A DNA stretch of 64,000 nucleotides, taken from assembly GCA_046757925.1 (NCBI GenBank), contig JBHHZE010000002.1, positions 96,827 through 160,826 on the forward strand, in the 5' to 3' direction. Below are positions 34,416 to 42,603 of the stretch, piece by piece. This DNA is from JAZDCZ01 sp046757925. Lineage in GTDB: Bacteria; Gemmatimonadota; Gemmatimonadetes; Gemmatimonadales; GWC2-71-9. The notes under the pieces are model-generated. The model searched no databases. It saw only the letters and a list, made by a program, of their open reading frames with translations, and was not told the DNA's origin. How positions within the stretch are numbered: the first letter of the stretch is position 1; the number at the start of each line of letters is the position of its first letter. Made by a program: the position numbers and the translations under genes.

Positions 34416-35026
34416 CCCTCCTCCAACCTCCGGACTAGTTTATCGTACATTTCCTTGTACGAAGACTTGGCGATCTGCTTGTAGAACGAGTCGCGGTAGT
34501 TTCTGGCGGTGCTCGCGCCATCGATCACCATGTCATAGGCTTTCCATTCGGTGCCCACCTTGTGCATCTTGTACACGATCTCGACCTCTTTACGTCCCTT
34601 GTGGGCTATGGTCGTCACCGATGCCTTATTGCCGTGTATTTCCGGCTCCTCGTAGTCAACCCTGTCTGCCTTGTAGATGTTGAGCTTCTTTACCGACGAG
34701 TTGCGGATCAGTTGCTGAAACACGTTGACGAATTCGTTCCGCTCGTGCTCCGAACGTTCTTTCCAGTATTTGCCCAAAGCCAAGCGAGATAGTTCTCTGA
34801 AGTCCATCAGCGAGTTGATGATATCCTTGAGTTTTTCTCTGGTCTCTTCGCTGACCTCATCCCCTTCTGATTTCAGAATCGCCTCGACCGCTTCGTTCCT
34901 CGCCCTGATTATCTCGACGGGCGATTGATCGACGGTAGCCCGCAGGCTCGCGGGTATGGCCGTCGAGCATAGTAGTGACAGCGTAATCGCGTAACAACTC
35001 ACAATGAATCCCTTTCTATACCTCAT
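34412..35026 (-). CDS. MlaC/Ttg2D-family phospholipid-carrier protein
   Basis: About 204 residues. ATG 35026 is chosen because GGAGAACGGGATT gives a better ribosome site than the ATG at 35041. The signal peptide is FIVSCYAITLSLLCSTAIPA. Family traits: DIINSLMDFRELSRLALGKYW, ERNEFVNVFQQLIRNS, and a C-terminal VGTEWKAYDMVIDGASTARNYR. MlaC-type proteins shuttle lipids across the periplasm. It is the last gene of an operon after tolC and the MlaC-DUF3047 fusion. Confidence 0.9.
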   Translation of the reverse strand: MRYRKGFIVSCYAITLSLLCSTAIPASLRATVDQSPVEIIRARNEAVEAILKSEGDEVSEETREKLKDIINSLMDFRELSRLALGKYWKERSEHERNEFVNVFQQLIRNSSVKKLNIYKADRVDYEEPEIHGNKASVTTIAHKGRKEVEIVYKMHKVGTEWKAYDMVIDGASTARNYRDSFYKQIAKSSYKEMYDKLVRRLEEG

Positions 35027-35046
35027 AATCCCGTTCTCCATTTATC

Positions 35047-36429
35047 TCATCTCGACCCATTGGGGTAGAAATCTCGGCCGACTGCTTTGCTCAATTCCGC
35101 CAACGACGTGTTGAACTTGAAGATATTCTGCAGATGCTCGGCTTCCATGGTTCCGTTGGCCCTGAATGCATCGATGAAATCTTTGACTTCACTTATCCCG
35201 AGATCGAACGTCTGGGCCTCGGCGCGAAGCCAGTTGTCGCTGGCTTTGAGAGCCCTTCTGCTTTCCCGCAGGTTCGACTGGGCTTGCTTTGCGGCCAGGT
35301 AGGCCTTCTTGACCTCCAGTTCGATCCCCCTGTCCAGCACAACTTCATTCTGCATTAGCCGAGCACTCTCGAATTGTGCAATCCGAACTTTATCTCGTGT
35401 CTGAATGAAGTTGAGATTCCAATTCAGACCCAACACGAGGCCTGGACGGAAGAAGTTCGTTGGATTGTATACGAAGGGGTTGCGCGGGTCGAAACGATCG
35501 GAGGCCCGATTGTACTTGACCTGGCCACCCAAGAAGAGCTGCGGGAAATAGTCGCTGCGGAACGCTCTAGAGAGCGACTTGCGAGCGTCGATCGCCGCAC
35601 GCAATTGATCCCTTTCCGGGCGGTTTCGCTTGGCGAGATCTACATAAAACGATAAGCTGTCGACGCTCACGTCGAGAGGATCCAAAGATTTCGTTGCGAG
35701 CTCGAAATCGGTGCTTTCGTCGAGTCCAATCGCCGCCCGCAGTGCCGACTTGCCCAGCTCGATCTTGTCCAGCGCGTCGCGGTGCCGCTTGTTGATTTCA
35801 TAGCGAAACAGCTGGAGCTTGAATAGATCGTTCTGGCTCACCTCGTCCGAGCCCTCATCCAGTTTGGCCTGTAGCGTACTGTCTGCTCTTTCCACCTCCG
35901 TCATCGCGCCCTCGACGACGTCCAGCAACTGATATCCCAAGACCAGTCCCCAGTAAAGCTTGCGAACCTGAAGGCGAACGTCGGCCTTCTTAGCAGCCAC
36001 GTCCGCCTCGCCAGCCCTTACCCCGTACGCAGCCGCGTCGTTTAATCGGCTCAGTTTTCCGAAAGTCCAGATGGGCTGGATCAGGTCGAGAGTGAGTTCG
36101 GTGAATGGTCTGAGATCGGAGAGGCCGGTTGAGGTGTCGGGCGATGTGAGGACTCCCGTGGAGGTGAACTCACCGCGGGCACGCGGAGCCGCTCCCACGA
36201 TCTGGTTCAATGAGAACTTTGGCAAGAACCGGGCATGCGACGCCTGGGCCTGCTTGGCTCGTGACAGGGCCAGTCCGGAATTCGCATCCATGACTTTGAT
36301 ATTGTTCTCTAGAGCCAACTCCTCACATTGCGCCAGGCTCAAAACGAGTGTCTGGGTTTGTTGGGAAACGGCGTCGTCGATGGACAGGAAACACGCCGAG
36401 GCCACGAATAATGTCAGCCTCCGGAACAT
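35047..36429 (-). CDS. TolC-family outer-membrane efflux protein
   Basis: A 460-residue protein. ATG 36429 follows GACGAGGG and starts a signal peptide (MFRRLTLFVASACFLSIDDA). Two OEP-type halves follow with heptad-rich helices, e.g. QCEELALENNIKVMDANSGL and KAYLAAKQAQSNLRESRRAL. TolC trimers form the outer-membrane duct for RND or ABC exporters. It lies 10 bp after the fusion gene and 20 bp before mlaC, giving an obvious channel for the adjacent MMPL exporter. Confidence 0.9.
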   Translation of the reverse strand: MFRRLTLFVASACFLSIDDAVSQQTQTLVLSLAQCEELALENNIKVMDANSGLALSRAKQAQASHARFLPKFSLNQIVGAAPRARGEFTSTGVLTSPDTSTGLSDLRPFTELTLDLIQPIWTFGKLSRLNDAAAYGVRAGEADVAAKKADVRLQVRKLYWGLVLGYQLLDVVEGAMTEVERADSTLQAKLDEGSDEVSQNDLFKLQLFRYEINKRHRDALDKIELGKSALRAAIGLDESTDFELATKSLDPLDVSVDSLSFYVDLAKRNRPERDQLRAAIDARKSLSRAFRSDYFPQLFLGGQVKYNRASDRFDPRNPFVYNPTNFFRPGLVLGLNWNLNFIQTRDKVRIAQFESARLMQNEVVLDRGIELEVKKAYLAAKQAQSNLRESRRALKASDNWLRAEAQTFDLGISEVKDFIDAFRANGTMEAEHLQNIFKFNTSLAELSKAVGRDFYPNGSR

Positions 36430-36439
36430 CCCTCGTCCC

Positions 36440-37717
36440 TCATTGTTTGTAGGTCTCCATTTTCTGACGGACCCCGGAGTCGACGGTGTCCTCGGCGGTT
36501 CGGAGGGCTCGGATGTCATCGTAGTCTGCGTAAGCATGACCTTTCATTGAGTTGGCATCGGACAGGATGCCGATACCGATCGGCTTGTTGGGTGGCTTAC
36601 CGCCATATGTCTTCGTGTAGGCCTCCGCCATGTTGAATACGTAGGTCCGCCACTCACCGAGATGGTCGGTACCGGTTTCTGCGACAACCATCCAAGGTTT
36701 ACCCAGCCCCTTGCGTTGCATCGCCGCTCCCACGGGCAACGTAGAACTCCACACGTATTTCACGGACTCCGGGATCAGTCCCAGTTTGTTCTTATATATG
36801 AAGTATATTCCCGCAGCACTATCTACCTTCTTATCGTAGCGTTCATCGGCACCTTCGGGAATCTCGTGCGCACGCCAGCGGAACGAGACAAAAGGATACT
36901 TCTTCAAGTTCCACTTGATGTCCTTGCCGATGATCACTGACTCGCCCGTATCAGTTGCCGCAAGATACCGGTTTCCGTTCTCTTCACTCACCACGTACGG
37001 TTTTCGCTTGTCGTTGTCCTTCGGCTTCCAAGTCCAGGCTGCCGGCATTTCACCCACCGGGCTGCCTTCGAAATCCTCCAGCGTGATGAACGGGTATTCG
37101 CCCAGCTCTGCTACTAGATATGGAAAGGAATAGTCCTTGATTAGCTTACTGGAAAAATTCTTGTAGTAATCGAGGATGCTCTTGTCACCGAACCGGACAT
37201 CGGTTATTTGCCACTTGGCATCCGAAGTCTCGAGCATTGTAACGGTGACTTTGTCCTCCGTACGGCCACGCTTCATGGAGTATTCTAGCGTTACGCCACC
37301 TTGTGTCGATTCCTTCTTCTTGAACTTGAGAGAAGGGATCCGCCGCTTGCGATCCTTCTCGATATAGGCAAGTACCTTGTGCTCGATCGAAGACTTCAGA
37401 GCTTCGACAAAAACTTCCTGCTGGCGTTCGCTCAACGCCGGCCAGCGGCCCGGCAGGATTTGCGGCGCTAGCGTATCTAGGTAGAACAATTCATCGACTA
37501 TAGCGACGAATTCATGCGTGAATTCGTCGTGATCCAGTTTCTGTTGCTTTTTCATGAGAGCTTGCCACTGTTTGTAATAGTGCTCCACCGTAGCTCGAGG
37601 ATCGTCCGCGTCAGCGGGCACAACTCCCAGTGGTGAATGCGGTGTTAAGAACAGCAGCACTGCGACAAGCCTTGGATAGCGCATTCTCGTCAATGGGTTA
37701 GCTGTTGTTCGCTTCAT
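36440..37717 (-). CDS. MlaC domain fused to DUF3047
   Basis: About 425 residues from ATG 37717 (other ATGs at 37759 and 37684 are possible). A signal peptide (RLVAVLLFLTPHSPLGVVPADA) precedes an MlaC-type domain (residues about 45-205: ATVEHYYKQWQALMKKQQ, ILPGRWPALSERQQEVFVEA, DVRFGDKSILDYYKNFSS). A DUF3047 domain fills the C-terminal half (FITLEDFEGSPVGEMPAAWTW, SFRWRAHEIPEGADER, HAYADYDDIRAL). The two are joined in one open frame without a break. It is the first gene of the operon, so a lipid-carrier role in the envelope is likely. Confidence 0.85.
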   Translation of the reverse strand: MKRTTANPLTRMRYPRLVAVLLFLTPHSPLGVVPADADDPRATVEHYYKQWQALMKKQQKLDHDEFTHEFVAIVDELFYLDTLAPQILPGRWPALSERQQEVFVEALKSSIEHKVLAYIEKDRKRRIPSLKFKKKESTQGGVTLEYSMKRGRTEDKVTVTMLETSDAKWQITDVRFGDKSILDYYKNFSSKLIKDYSFPYLVAELGEYPFITLEDFEGSPVGEMPAAWTWKPKDNDKRKPYVVSEENGNRYLAATDTGESVIIGKDIKWNLKKYPFVSFRWRAHEIPEGADERYDKKVDSAAGIYFIYKNKLGLIPESVKYVWSSTLPVGAAMQRKGLGKPWMVVAETGTDHLGEWRTYVFNMAEAYTKTYGGKPPNKPIGIGILSDANSMKGHAYADYDDIRALRTAEDTVDSGVRQKMETYKQ

Positions 37718-38032
37718 ATTGTATCGGTCCCTGTGTATCGGACAAGTGGTAGATTTCATCGCGTCGTTCGTCCCGAGTCCAAACCTCCAGGAAACTCTTC
37801 AGAAGGTTCCCCCAAGCTTCGGGCGTCGAATGCACGCGTAGATCGGGCGCAGGACGCGGGTGATCGCCTCTATAAGAGGCGGATACCCGGTTCTCACCCT
37901 CAAGATCCCCCGGGTAGTGATGATGTCCGTGTTGTCGTTGTGACGTCCCGTCGTGGACGTGTGCTCGACCATATAACAAGATTGCGCAGTGGCCGGTTTC
38001 ATTGCGCCGCGCACCGGTGGTACCGGTTCGCC
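37718..38032. other. Gene-free 315-bp interval with an inverted repeat
   Basis: No gene seen. It should hold the promoter of the minus-strand MlaC-DUF3047 operon; a TTATAT box on the minus strand near 37971-37977 is the best -10, without a good -35. At 37865-37881 a perfect 7-bp inverted repeat (CGCCTCT-ATA-AGAGGCG) has no T-tract and could be an operator. Confidence 0.4.
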
Positions 38033-38530
38033 CTATCGGAATGAAGTGGGCCGCCGGAATTCCATCGCGTTTCCGCTCGGAAAGTGAAGGACGAGCCGGC
38101 GTCTCGATAACTCGAACGATGTTCCCTCAACGGGCTCGTCGGCAACGCGTGCTTCCATCTGCAACGGACTCGCGGCGAGGCCGGCCATAGTTTCGCCCGC
38201 AGCCAGGAGATAACGATGTCTGAGAATCAAGCTGTCGCCTCTGAGAACGTAGGTACCTCCCTCGGACGATCCCCGTTTGGGTGCATCGCCATCCATTACG
38301 AAGAAAGTGACGAGCCACTCTGAGCCCGTAAAGAACATCCTGCCACGCAACTCGTGCCGAGTGCCATCTTTCAGGAGATAGAGTTGTGGTTCCCAGGCCC
38401 CTTCGAGCGAGAGGGTAGTTGCCGCCTGTGCCAGGCAGTCACCCGCGGCAATGCCGAGAGTTACCACAACGAAAGCTGCGAAGCCAATGCCGCGTGAGAC
38501 GTTCGAAAGCACTGAATTGTATCGTAGCAT
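38033..38530 (-). CDS. Hypothetical secreted protein, lipocalin-like layout
   Basis: About 165 residues from ATG 38530, preceded by CGGAGAACT. Signal peptide IGFAAFVVVTLGIAAGDCLAQA; the Cys within it is not a clear lipobox. The mature part alternates short beta strands (LEGAWEPQLYLLKDG, GRMFFTGSEWLVTFFVMDG, GTYVLRGDSLILRHRYLL), like the single small beta-barrel domains of calycins. Not recognised by family. Confidence 0.6.
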   Translation of the reverse strand: MLRYNSVLSNVSRGIGFAAFVVVTLGIAAGDCLAQAATTLSLEGAWEPQLYLLKDGTRHELRGRMFFTGSEWLVTFFVMDGDAPKRGSSEGGTYVLRGDSLILRHRYLLAAGETMAGLAASPLQMEARVADEPVEGTSFELSRRRLVLHFPSGNAMEFRRPTSFR

Positions 38531-38630
38531 GAGTTCTCCGGGCCGACTTATTGTAGGCCGTGCGATCCTTGACGGCAAGGCGGCGGACGTGTTCCAGAAC
38601 CCCGTACTGCATTAACATTCACTGGATACC

Positions 38631-39527
38631 ATGCGCAAGAAACTGCCCCTCGACTGGGACGCCGGATTCGTCGTCGCCGCTTTCGGCGTACTCTATGCGG
38701 CCTTGGTGGGATTGGTACGCGGACTCTCCACTGGCCGGATCTCGGCAACTGCGCTGGCGATCCTGATTGCCGCGTTCGGGATTGTCGGGGTGACAGTGGG
38801 GAGTGTGGTGGCGGGACGGCCGGACTTCGGTCCGACCAGGCGAGCGGCGCTGCTGCGAGGGTTTGTGGCGCTGATACCCCTATACGGTTCGGGCGGTCTC
38901 GTTTTCCTCCCGCCGGAACGATGGTTCACTCTGCTGCCCGTCTTGAGCTTGGCGGTAGCCGCTCTTGTGGGGCCGCCCATCGGTATTTTCATGTACCGCC
39001 TGCATCGCCGCGTTGACGCCGCAGATCGGGCGGTGGATACCGGGATCCACCTGGCTTGGCTCAAGGGCGAGTTGCTTGGGGGCTGGACGCCGTTGCTCGT
39101 GAGCATAGGGCTGCTCGCAGCTTTCGGAATCGGGATCAGAGCGATCCCCGATGAAATGCTGGGACCGCCGCGCGATTCGGGTTACGCCAACCTTGCCGAC
39201 AAGCTACCCGCGCTCTACCGGGCGGTCGAGGCGGACACTACCAGCGCCCGCGTCCACTACGAATTGGGCTCCGTGCTCACCGTGGTAGGACGATTCTCCG
39301 AGTCGGTCGACCAGCTGAAGATTGCGGTCGCCTTGGATTCGACGAATGCCGAGTATTGGCGCATGCTGGGCCGCGCAACGTTCTTCGCACGGGTGCCGGA
39401 CCAATCGCTGGAGGCGTATTGGAACGTCCAACGGTTGGATCCGAGTTCACTGGGTGGACGCGGATTGGATAGAGTGATCTGGGAGGCCGTCCTCGCGGAG
39501 CGGCAGAGCTCGACAAAGCAGTTCTGA
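38631..39527 (+). CDS. Membrane protein with C-terminal TPR
   Basis: 298 residues. Residues 10-125 contain four hydrophobic helices and a fifth near 150-170 (TPLLVSIGLLAAFGIGIRAI). The C-terminal part has two to three TPR units (ALYRAVEADTTSARVHYELG, VDQLKIAVALDSTNAEYWRM, EAYWNVQRLDPSSLGG). No known function. It is followed 52 bp later by mtnA but shows no clear metabolic link. Confidence 0.7.
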   Translation: MRKKLPLDWDAGFVVAAFGVLYAALVGLVRGLSTGRISATALAILIAAFGIVGVTVGSVVAGRPDFGPTRRAALLRGFVALIPLYGSGGLVFLPPERWFTLLPVLSLAVAALVGPPIGIFMYRLHRRVDAADRAVDTGIHLAWLKGELLGGWTPLLVSIGLLAAFGIGIRAIPDEMLGPPRDSGYANLADKLPALYRAVEADTTSARVHYELGSVLTVVGRFSESVDQLKIAVALDSTNAEYWRMLGRATFFARVPDQSLEAYWNVQRLDPSSLGGRGLDRVIWEAVLAERQSSTKQF

Positions 39528-39579
39528 TATCCGGTCTCCCTCTGTCACATATGTCCGCGCCGTTCTACTTTTCGCTCCT

Positions 39580-40596
39580 ATGAAGTGTAAGATCATCGAA
39601 TGGGCCGATGGCGGTGCGGTGCGCTACTTGGACCAAACCCTTCTACCGGACCAAGAAGTTCACCGGGATGCCGCCACCATCGACGACATGATCGAGGCGA
39701 TAAAGGCCCTGCGCGTACGCGGAGCGCCACTGATCGGCATTGCTGCGGCAATGGGTCTCGCGGCGGCAGCGTCGCGCGTGGACGCCCCCGATCTCACGGA
39801 AGCGTGGATCGCAGCCGCGGTCAAACGCCTGGGCGACGCCCGCCCGACGGCCGTCAACCTCATGTGGGCGCTCGAGCGGATGCACGAGGTGGCCCAGCAG
39901 GCATTACAGAACGGGTCCGACCGCGAGGCGCTCCTGGCCACGCTCCGTCACGAAGCGCAGCGGATCTGGGACGAAGACATCGCAATGTGCCGCGCCATCG
40001 GTGAGGCCGGCGCCGAACTGATACCCGAAGGCGCGACGGTCATGACGCACTGCAACGCGGGCGCTCTAGCCACGGGTGGTATAGGCACGGCACTCGGCAC
40101 GATCTACGTGGCCCACGAGCAAGGCAAACGGGTGAAGGTTGTATCGTGCGAAACTCGGCCGCTTAGACAAGGCGCTCGACTCACGTCATGGGAACTCACA
40201 CAGGGTGGTGTTCCGGTGACCTCGATTGTCGACAGTGCCGCCGCGTCGGTCCTCGCCCGGGGCGACATCGAGCTCGTCGTCACAGGTGCCGACCGCATCG
40301 CGGCCAATGGCGATGCCGCCAATAAGATCGGTACCTACGGTCTCGCGGTCTTGGCGCGGGCGCACGGCGTTCCGTTCTACGTGGCAGCCCCTCGCAGCAC
40401 GTTCGACCTCTCGCTGGCCAGTGGCAATGACATACCGATCGAGGAGCGCGGGGCGGAGGAAGTAGGGGCCGCTCCGGGCGCCGGGGTTTACAATCCCGCG
40501 TTCGACGTGACTCCCGCCGAGTATATCACGGGGATCGTGACCGACCGTGGCGTGCTGTATCCCCCGTACAGAGAATCCATAGCGGCCATCTTTTGA
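39580..40596 (+). CDS. mtnA: S-methyl-5-thioribose-1-phosphate isomerase
   Basis: A 338-residue enzyme of the methionine salvage pathway that converts methylthioribose 1-phosphate to methylthioribulose 1-phosphate. Seen: RGAPLIGIAAAMG, THCNAGALATGG (catalytic Cys), CETRPLRQGARLT, GADRIAANGDAANKIGTY (catalytic Asp). Length is normal. The stop overlaps the TTG start of glpK (TTGA). No other mtn gene is in the window. Confidence 0.96.
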   Translation: MKCKIIEWADGGAVRYLDQTLLPDQEVHRDAATIDDMIEAIKALRVRGAPLIGIAAAMGLAAAASRVDAPDLTEAWIAAAVKRLGDARPTAVNLMWALERMHEVAQQALQNGSDREALLATLRHEAQRIWDEDIAMCRAIGEAGAELIPEGATVMTHCNAGALATGGIGTALGTIYVAHEQGKRVKVVSCETRPLRQGARLTSWELTQGGVPVTSIVDSAAASVLARGDIELVVTGADRIAANGDAANKIGTYGLAVLARAHGVPFYVAAPRSTFDLSLASGNDIPIEERGAEEVGAAPGAGVYNPAFDVTPAEYITGIVTDRGVLYPPYRESIAAIF

Positions 40597-42083
40597 CGAC
40601 GGTTCTGGCCCTGGACCAGGGTACCACTGGCTCGACGGCCATCCTGTTTTCGCAAGACGGCGAGATCGTGGGTCGCGGATACCGCGAGTTCACGCAACAT
40701 TTTCCGCGGCCCGGGTGGGTGGAGCACGATGCCGAGGAGATCTGGCGTGTGACCCTCGAGGCGGCGCGGGAGGCTCTCGAAGGGACCGGTGAGACGCCCG
40801 TGGCGATAGGCATAACCAATCAGCGAGAAACCGTGTGCGTGTGGGACCGCGAGACGGGAGAGCCACTGCACCGTGCCATAGTATGGCAGGACCGGCGTAC
40901 GGCCGACCGCTGCCGTGCGCTTCGGGCGGAGTATGGCGACTCCTTCTTGGCTGCAAAGACGGGCCTCGTGTGGGACCCCTATTTTTCCGGCAGCAAGATC
41001 ACATGGATGCTGGACGAAATCCCGGAGCTCAGGCGGCGCGCGGAGAGTGGCGACGCGGTATTCGGAACGGTCGACTCTTGGCTGATCTACAAGTTGACCG
41101 GTGGCCAATCGCTGGTGACCGATCACACCAACGCGTCGCGCACCCTTCTGTATGATATCGGTGCGTTCTCCTGGGACGATGAGCTGCTCGAGGTCTTCGG
41201 GGTGCCGCGCCCGAGCCTGCCGGAGATCCGGTGTTCCAGTGAGGTGGTGGGTGTGGCAGAGGCGGCGCACTTGGGAGCGGAGATCCCGATTGCCGGGATA
41301 GCTGGCGACCAGCAGGCGGCGTTGTTCGGTCAGGCGTGCTGGCAGGCGGGGCAGGCCAAGTGCACATATGGGACCGGGGCCTTTCTGCTGATGAACGTCG
41401 GCACGGCACGCGATCCGGCAAGTGCTGGGGCCGGAGTCCTGACCACGGTGGGATGTGATGCGGAGGGCCGGCCGACGTATGCCCTGGAGGGATCCGTGTT
41501 CATCGCCGGCGCGGCGGTTCAGTGGCTGCGGGACGGTCTCGGGCTCATCGGCAGCGCCGCCGAAACCGAGGCTATGGCGGAGGGTCTGGACGATACGGGC
41601 GGAGTCTATTTCGTTCCTGCGCTGGTCGGGTTGGGAGCGCCCTACTGGGAGCCGGAAGCGCGCGGTACCATAGTGGGGTTGACCAGGGGTACTAGGCGGG
41701 AACATATCGTCCGTGCCGCGCTCGAGTCGATGGCCTTTAGCACCCTGGATGTGGCGCAAGCGATGGAGCGGGCCTTGGGAGTGGAGTTGACGGAGCTCAA
41801 GGTCGATGGTGGTGCGGCTGCCAACGGGTGGCTGATGCAGTTCCAGGCAGACGTCCTGGGAGTCAAGGTGGCGCGTCCCGACATCGTGGAGACTACTGCC
41901 CTGGGTGCGGCTGGTTTGGCGGGCCTGGCTGTAGGAACATGGAAAGACGCAGCGGGATTCTCGGCGGTCCGGAGGTACAGCTGGTTCGAGCCGACCGCGA
42001 CAGGCGCATCCAAGGAAGGCTATGGAGCCTGGCAACGGGCCGTCAGGGCCACTCTGGGCTGGGCCAGGTCCAATGAAGGATAG
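40593..42083 (+). CDS. glpK: Glycerol kinase
   Basis: A 496-residue FGGY-family kinase that makes sn-glycerol 3-phosphate from glycerol and ATP. Motifs: VLALDQGTTGSTAILF at the N-terminus, GWVEHDAEEIWR, GITNQRETVCVWDRETG, YGTGAFLLMNVG and the C-terminal LKVDGGAAANGWLMQFQADV. The start is a TTG overlapping mtnA; protein homology begins there. The glpK length and residues are standard. No glpF or glpD gene is adjacent, so the operon link to mtnA is atypical. Confidence 0.95.
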   Translation: MTTVLALDQGTTGSTAILFSQDGEIVGRGYREFTQHFPRPGWVEHDAEEIWRVTLEAAREALEGTGETPVAIGITNQRETVCVWDRETGEPLHRAIVWQDRRTADRCRALRAEYGDSFLAAKTGLVWDPYFSGSKITWMLDEIPELRRRAESGDAVFGTVDSWLIYKLTGGQSLVTDHTNASRTLLYDIGAFSWDDELLEVFGVPRPSLPEIRCSSEVVGVAEAAHLGAEIPIAGIAGDQQAALFGQACWQAGQAKCTYGTGAFLLMNVGTARDPASAGAGVLTTVGCDAEGRPTYALEGSVFIAGAAVQWLRDGLGLIGSAAETEAMAEGLDDTGGVYFVPALVGLGAPYWEPEARGTIVGLTRGTRREHIVRAALESMAFSTLDVAQAMERALGVELTELKVDGGAAANGWLMQFQADVLGVKVARPDIVETTALGAAGLAGLAVGTWKDAAGFSAVRRYSWFEPTATGASKEGYGAWQRAVRATLGWARSNEG

Positions 42084-42194
42084 TTCATCATACCCGGACG
42101 GTTTCTTAACGAGCGAATGATGATCTTTTCGCCGTGTAGGTGGTACTCTATTAAGCGGTGCTCTATATTGAATTAGCCAGTACGCCGAGGGGCT

Positions 42195-42599
42195 ATGCGA
42201 GCTAGAACAAAATTCCTAGTGGGCGGTATGCTCATCGCCGGAAGTGTGGGGTATCTCATGGCTTCCGGTATCAAAGATACGGGCGTCTATTTTGTGACCC
42301 CAACCGAGCTGGCCCAGAAGATTGCGGCAGATCCGTCGGTCCACAATGTGGGTATCCGCATGGGGGCGCGCGTCGTAACGGGAAGCATCCAGCGTGACGT
42401 CGCGACACAGACCATCCGGTTTGAGGCGACCGACGGACAGCAGACCTATCCGGTTGTCTACCGGGGCCTGGCCCCCGACACATTCACCGACGACGTGGAC
42501 ATAGTGGTCGAAGGGAGGCTCGATACCGATGGCACCTTCCGCGCCACGAGCCTGCTAGCCAAGTGCGGGTCGCGCTACGAGGCGGAGCCGGTGGCCTAG
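42195..42599 (+). CDS. ccmE: Cytochrome c maturation heme chaperone CcmE, CXXXY type
   Basis: A 134-residue heme chaperone. One N-terminal membrane helix (FLVGGMLIAGSVGYLMASGI) and an OB-fold domain (VTGSIQRDVATQTIRFEATD; DIVVEGRLDTDGTFRATSLLAKC). The usual heme-binding HxxxY is replaced by C124-G-S-R-Y128. This Cys variant is known from some archaea and Desulfovibrio. It is followed 4 bp later by ccmF. The whole operon forms c-type cytochromes in the periplasm. Confidence 0.92.
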   Translation: MRARTKFLVGGMLIAGSVGYLMASGIKDTGVYFVTPTELAQKIAADPSVHNVGIRMGARVVTGSIQRDVATQTIRFEATDGQQTYPVVYRGLAPDTFTDDVDIVVEGRLDTDGTFRATSLLAKCGSRYEAEPVA

Positions 42600-42603
42600 C
42601 CTC

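Noticed and set aside
40488..42035. 515-residue minus-strand open frame
   Set aside because: Antisense to mtnA and glpK; composition is low in hydrophobic segments and high in Arg/His/Pro.
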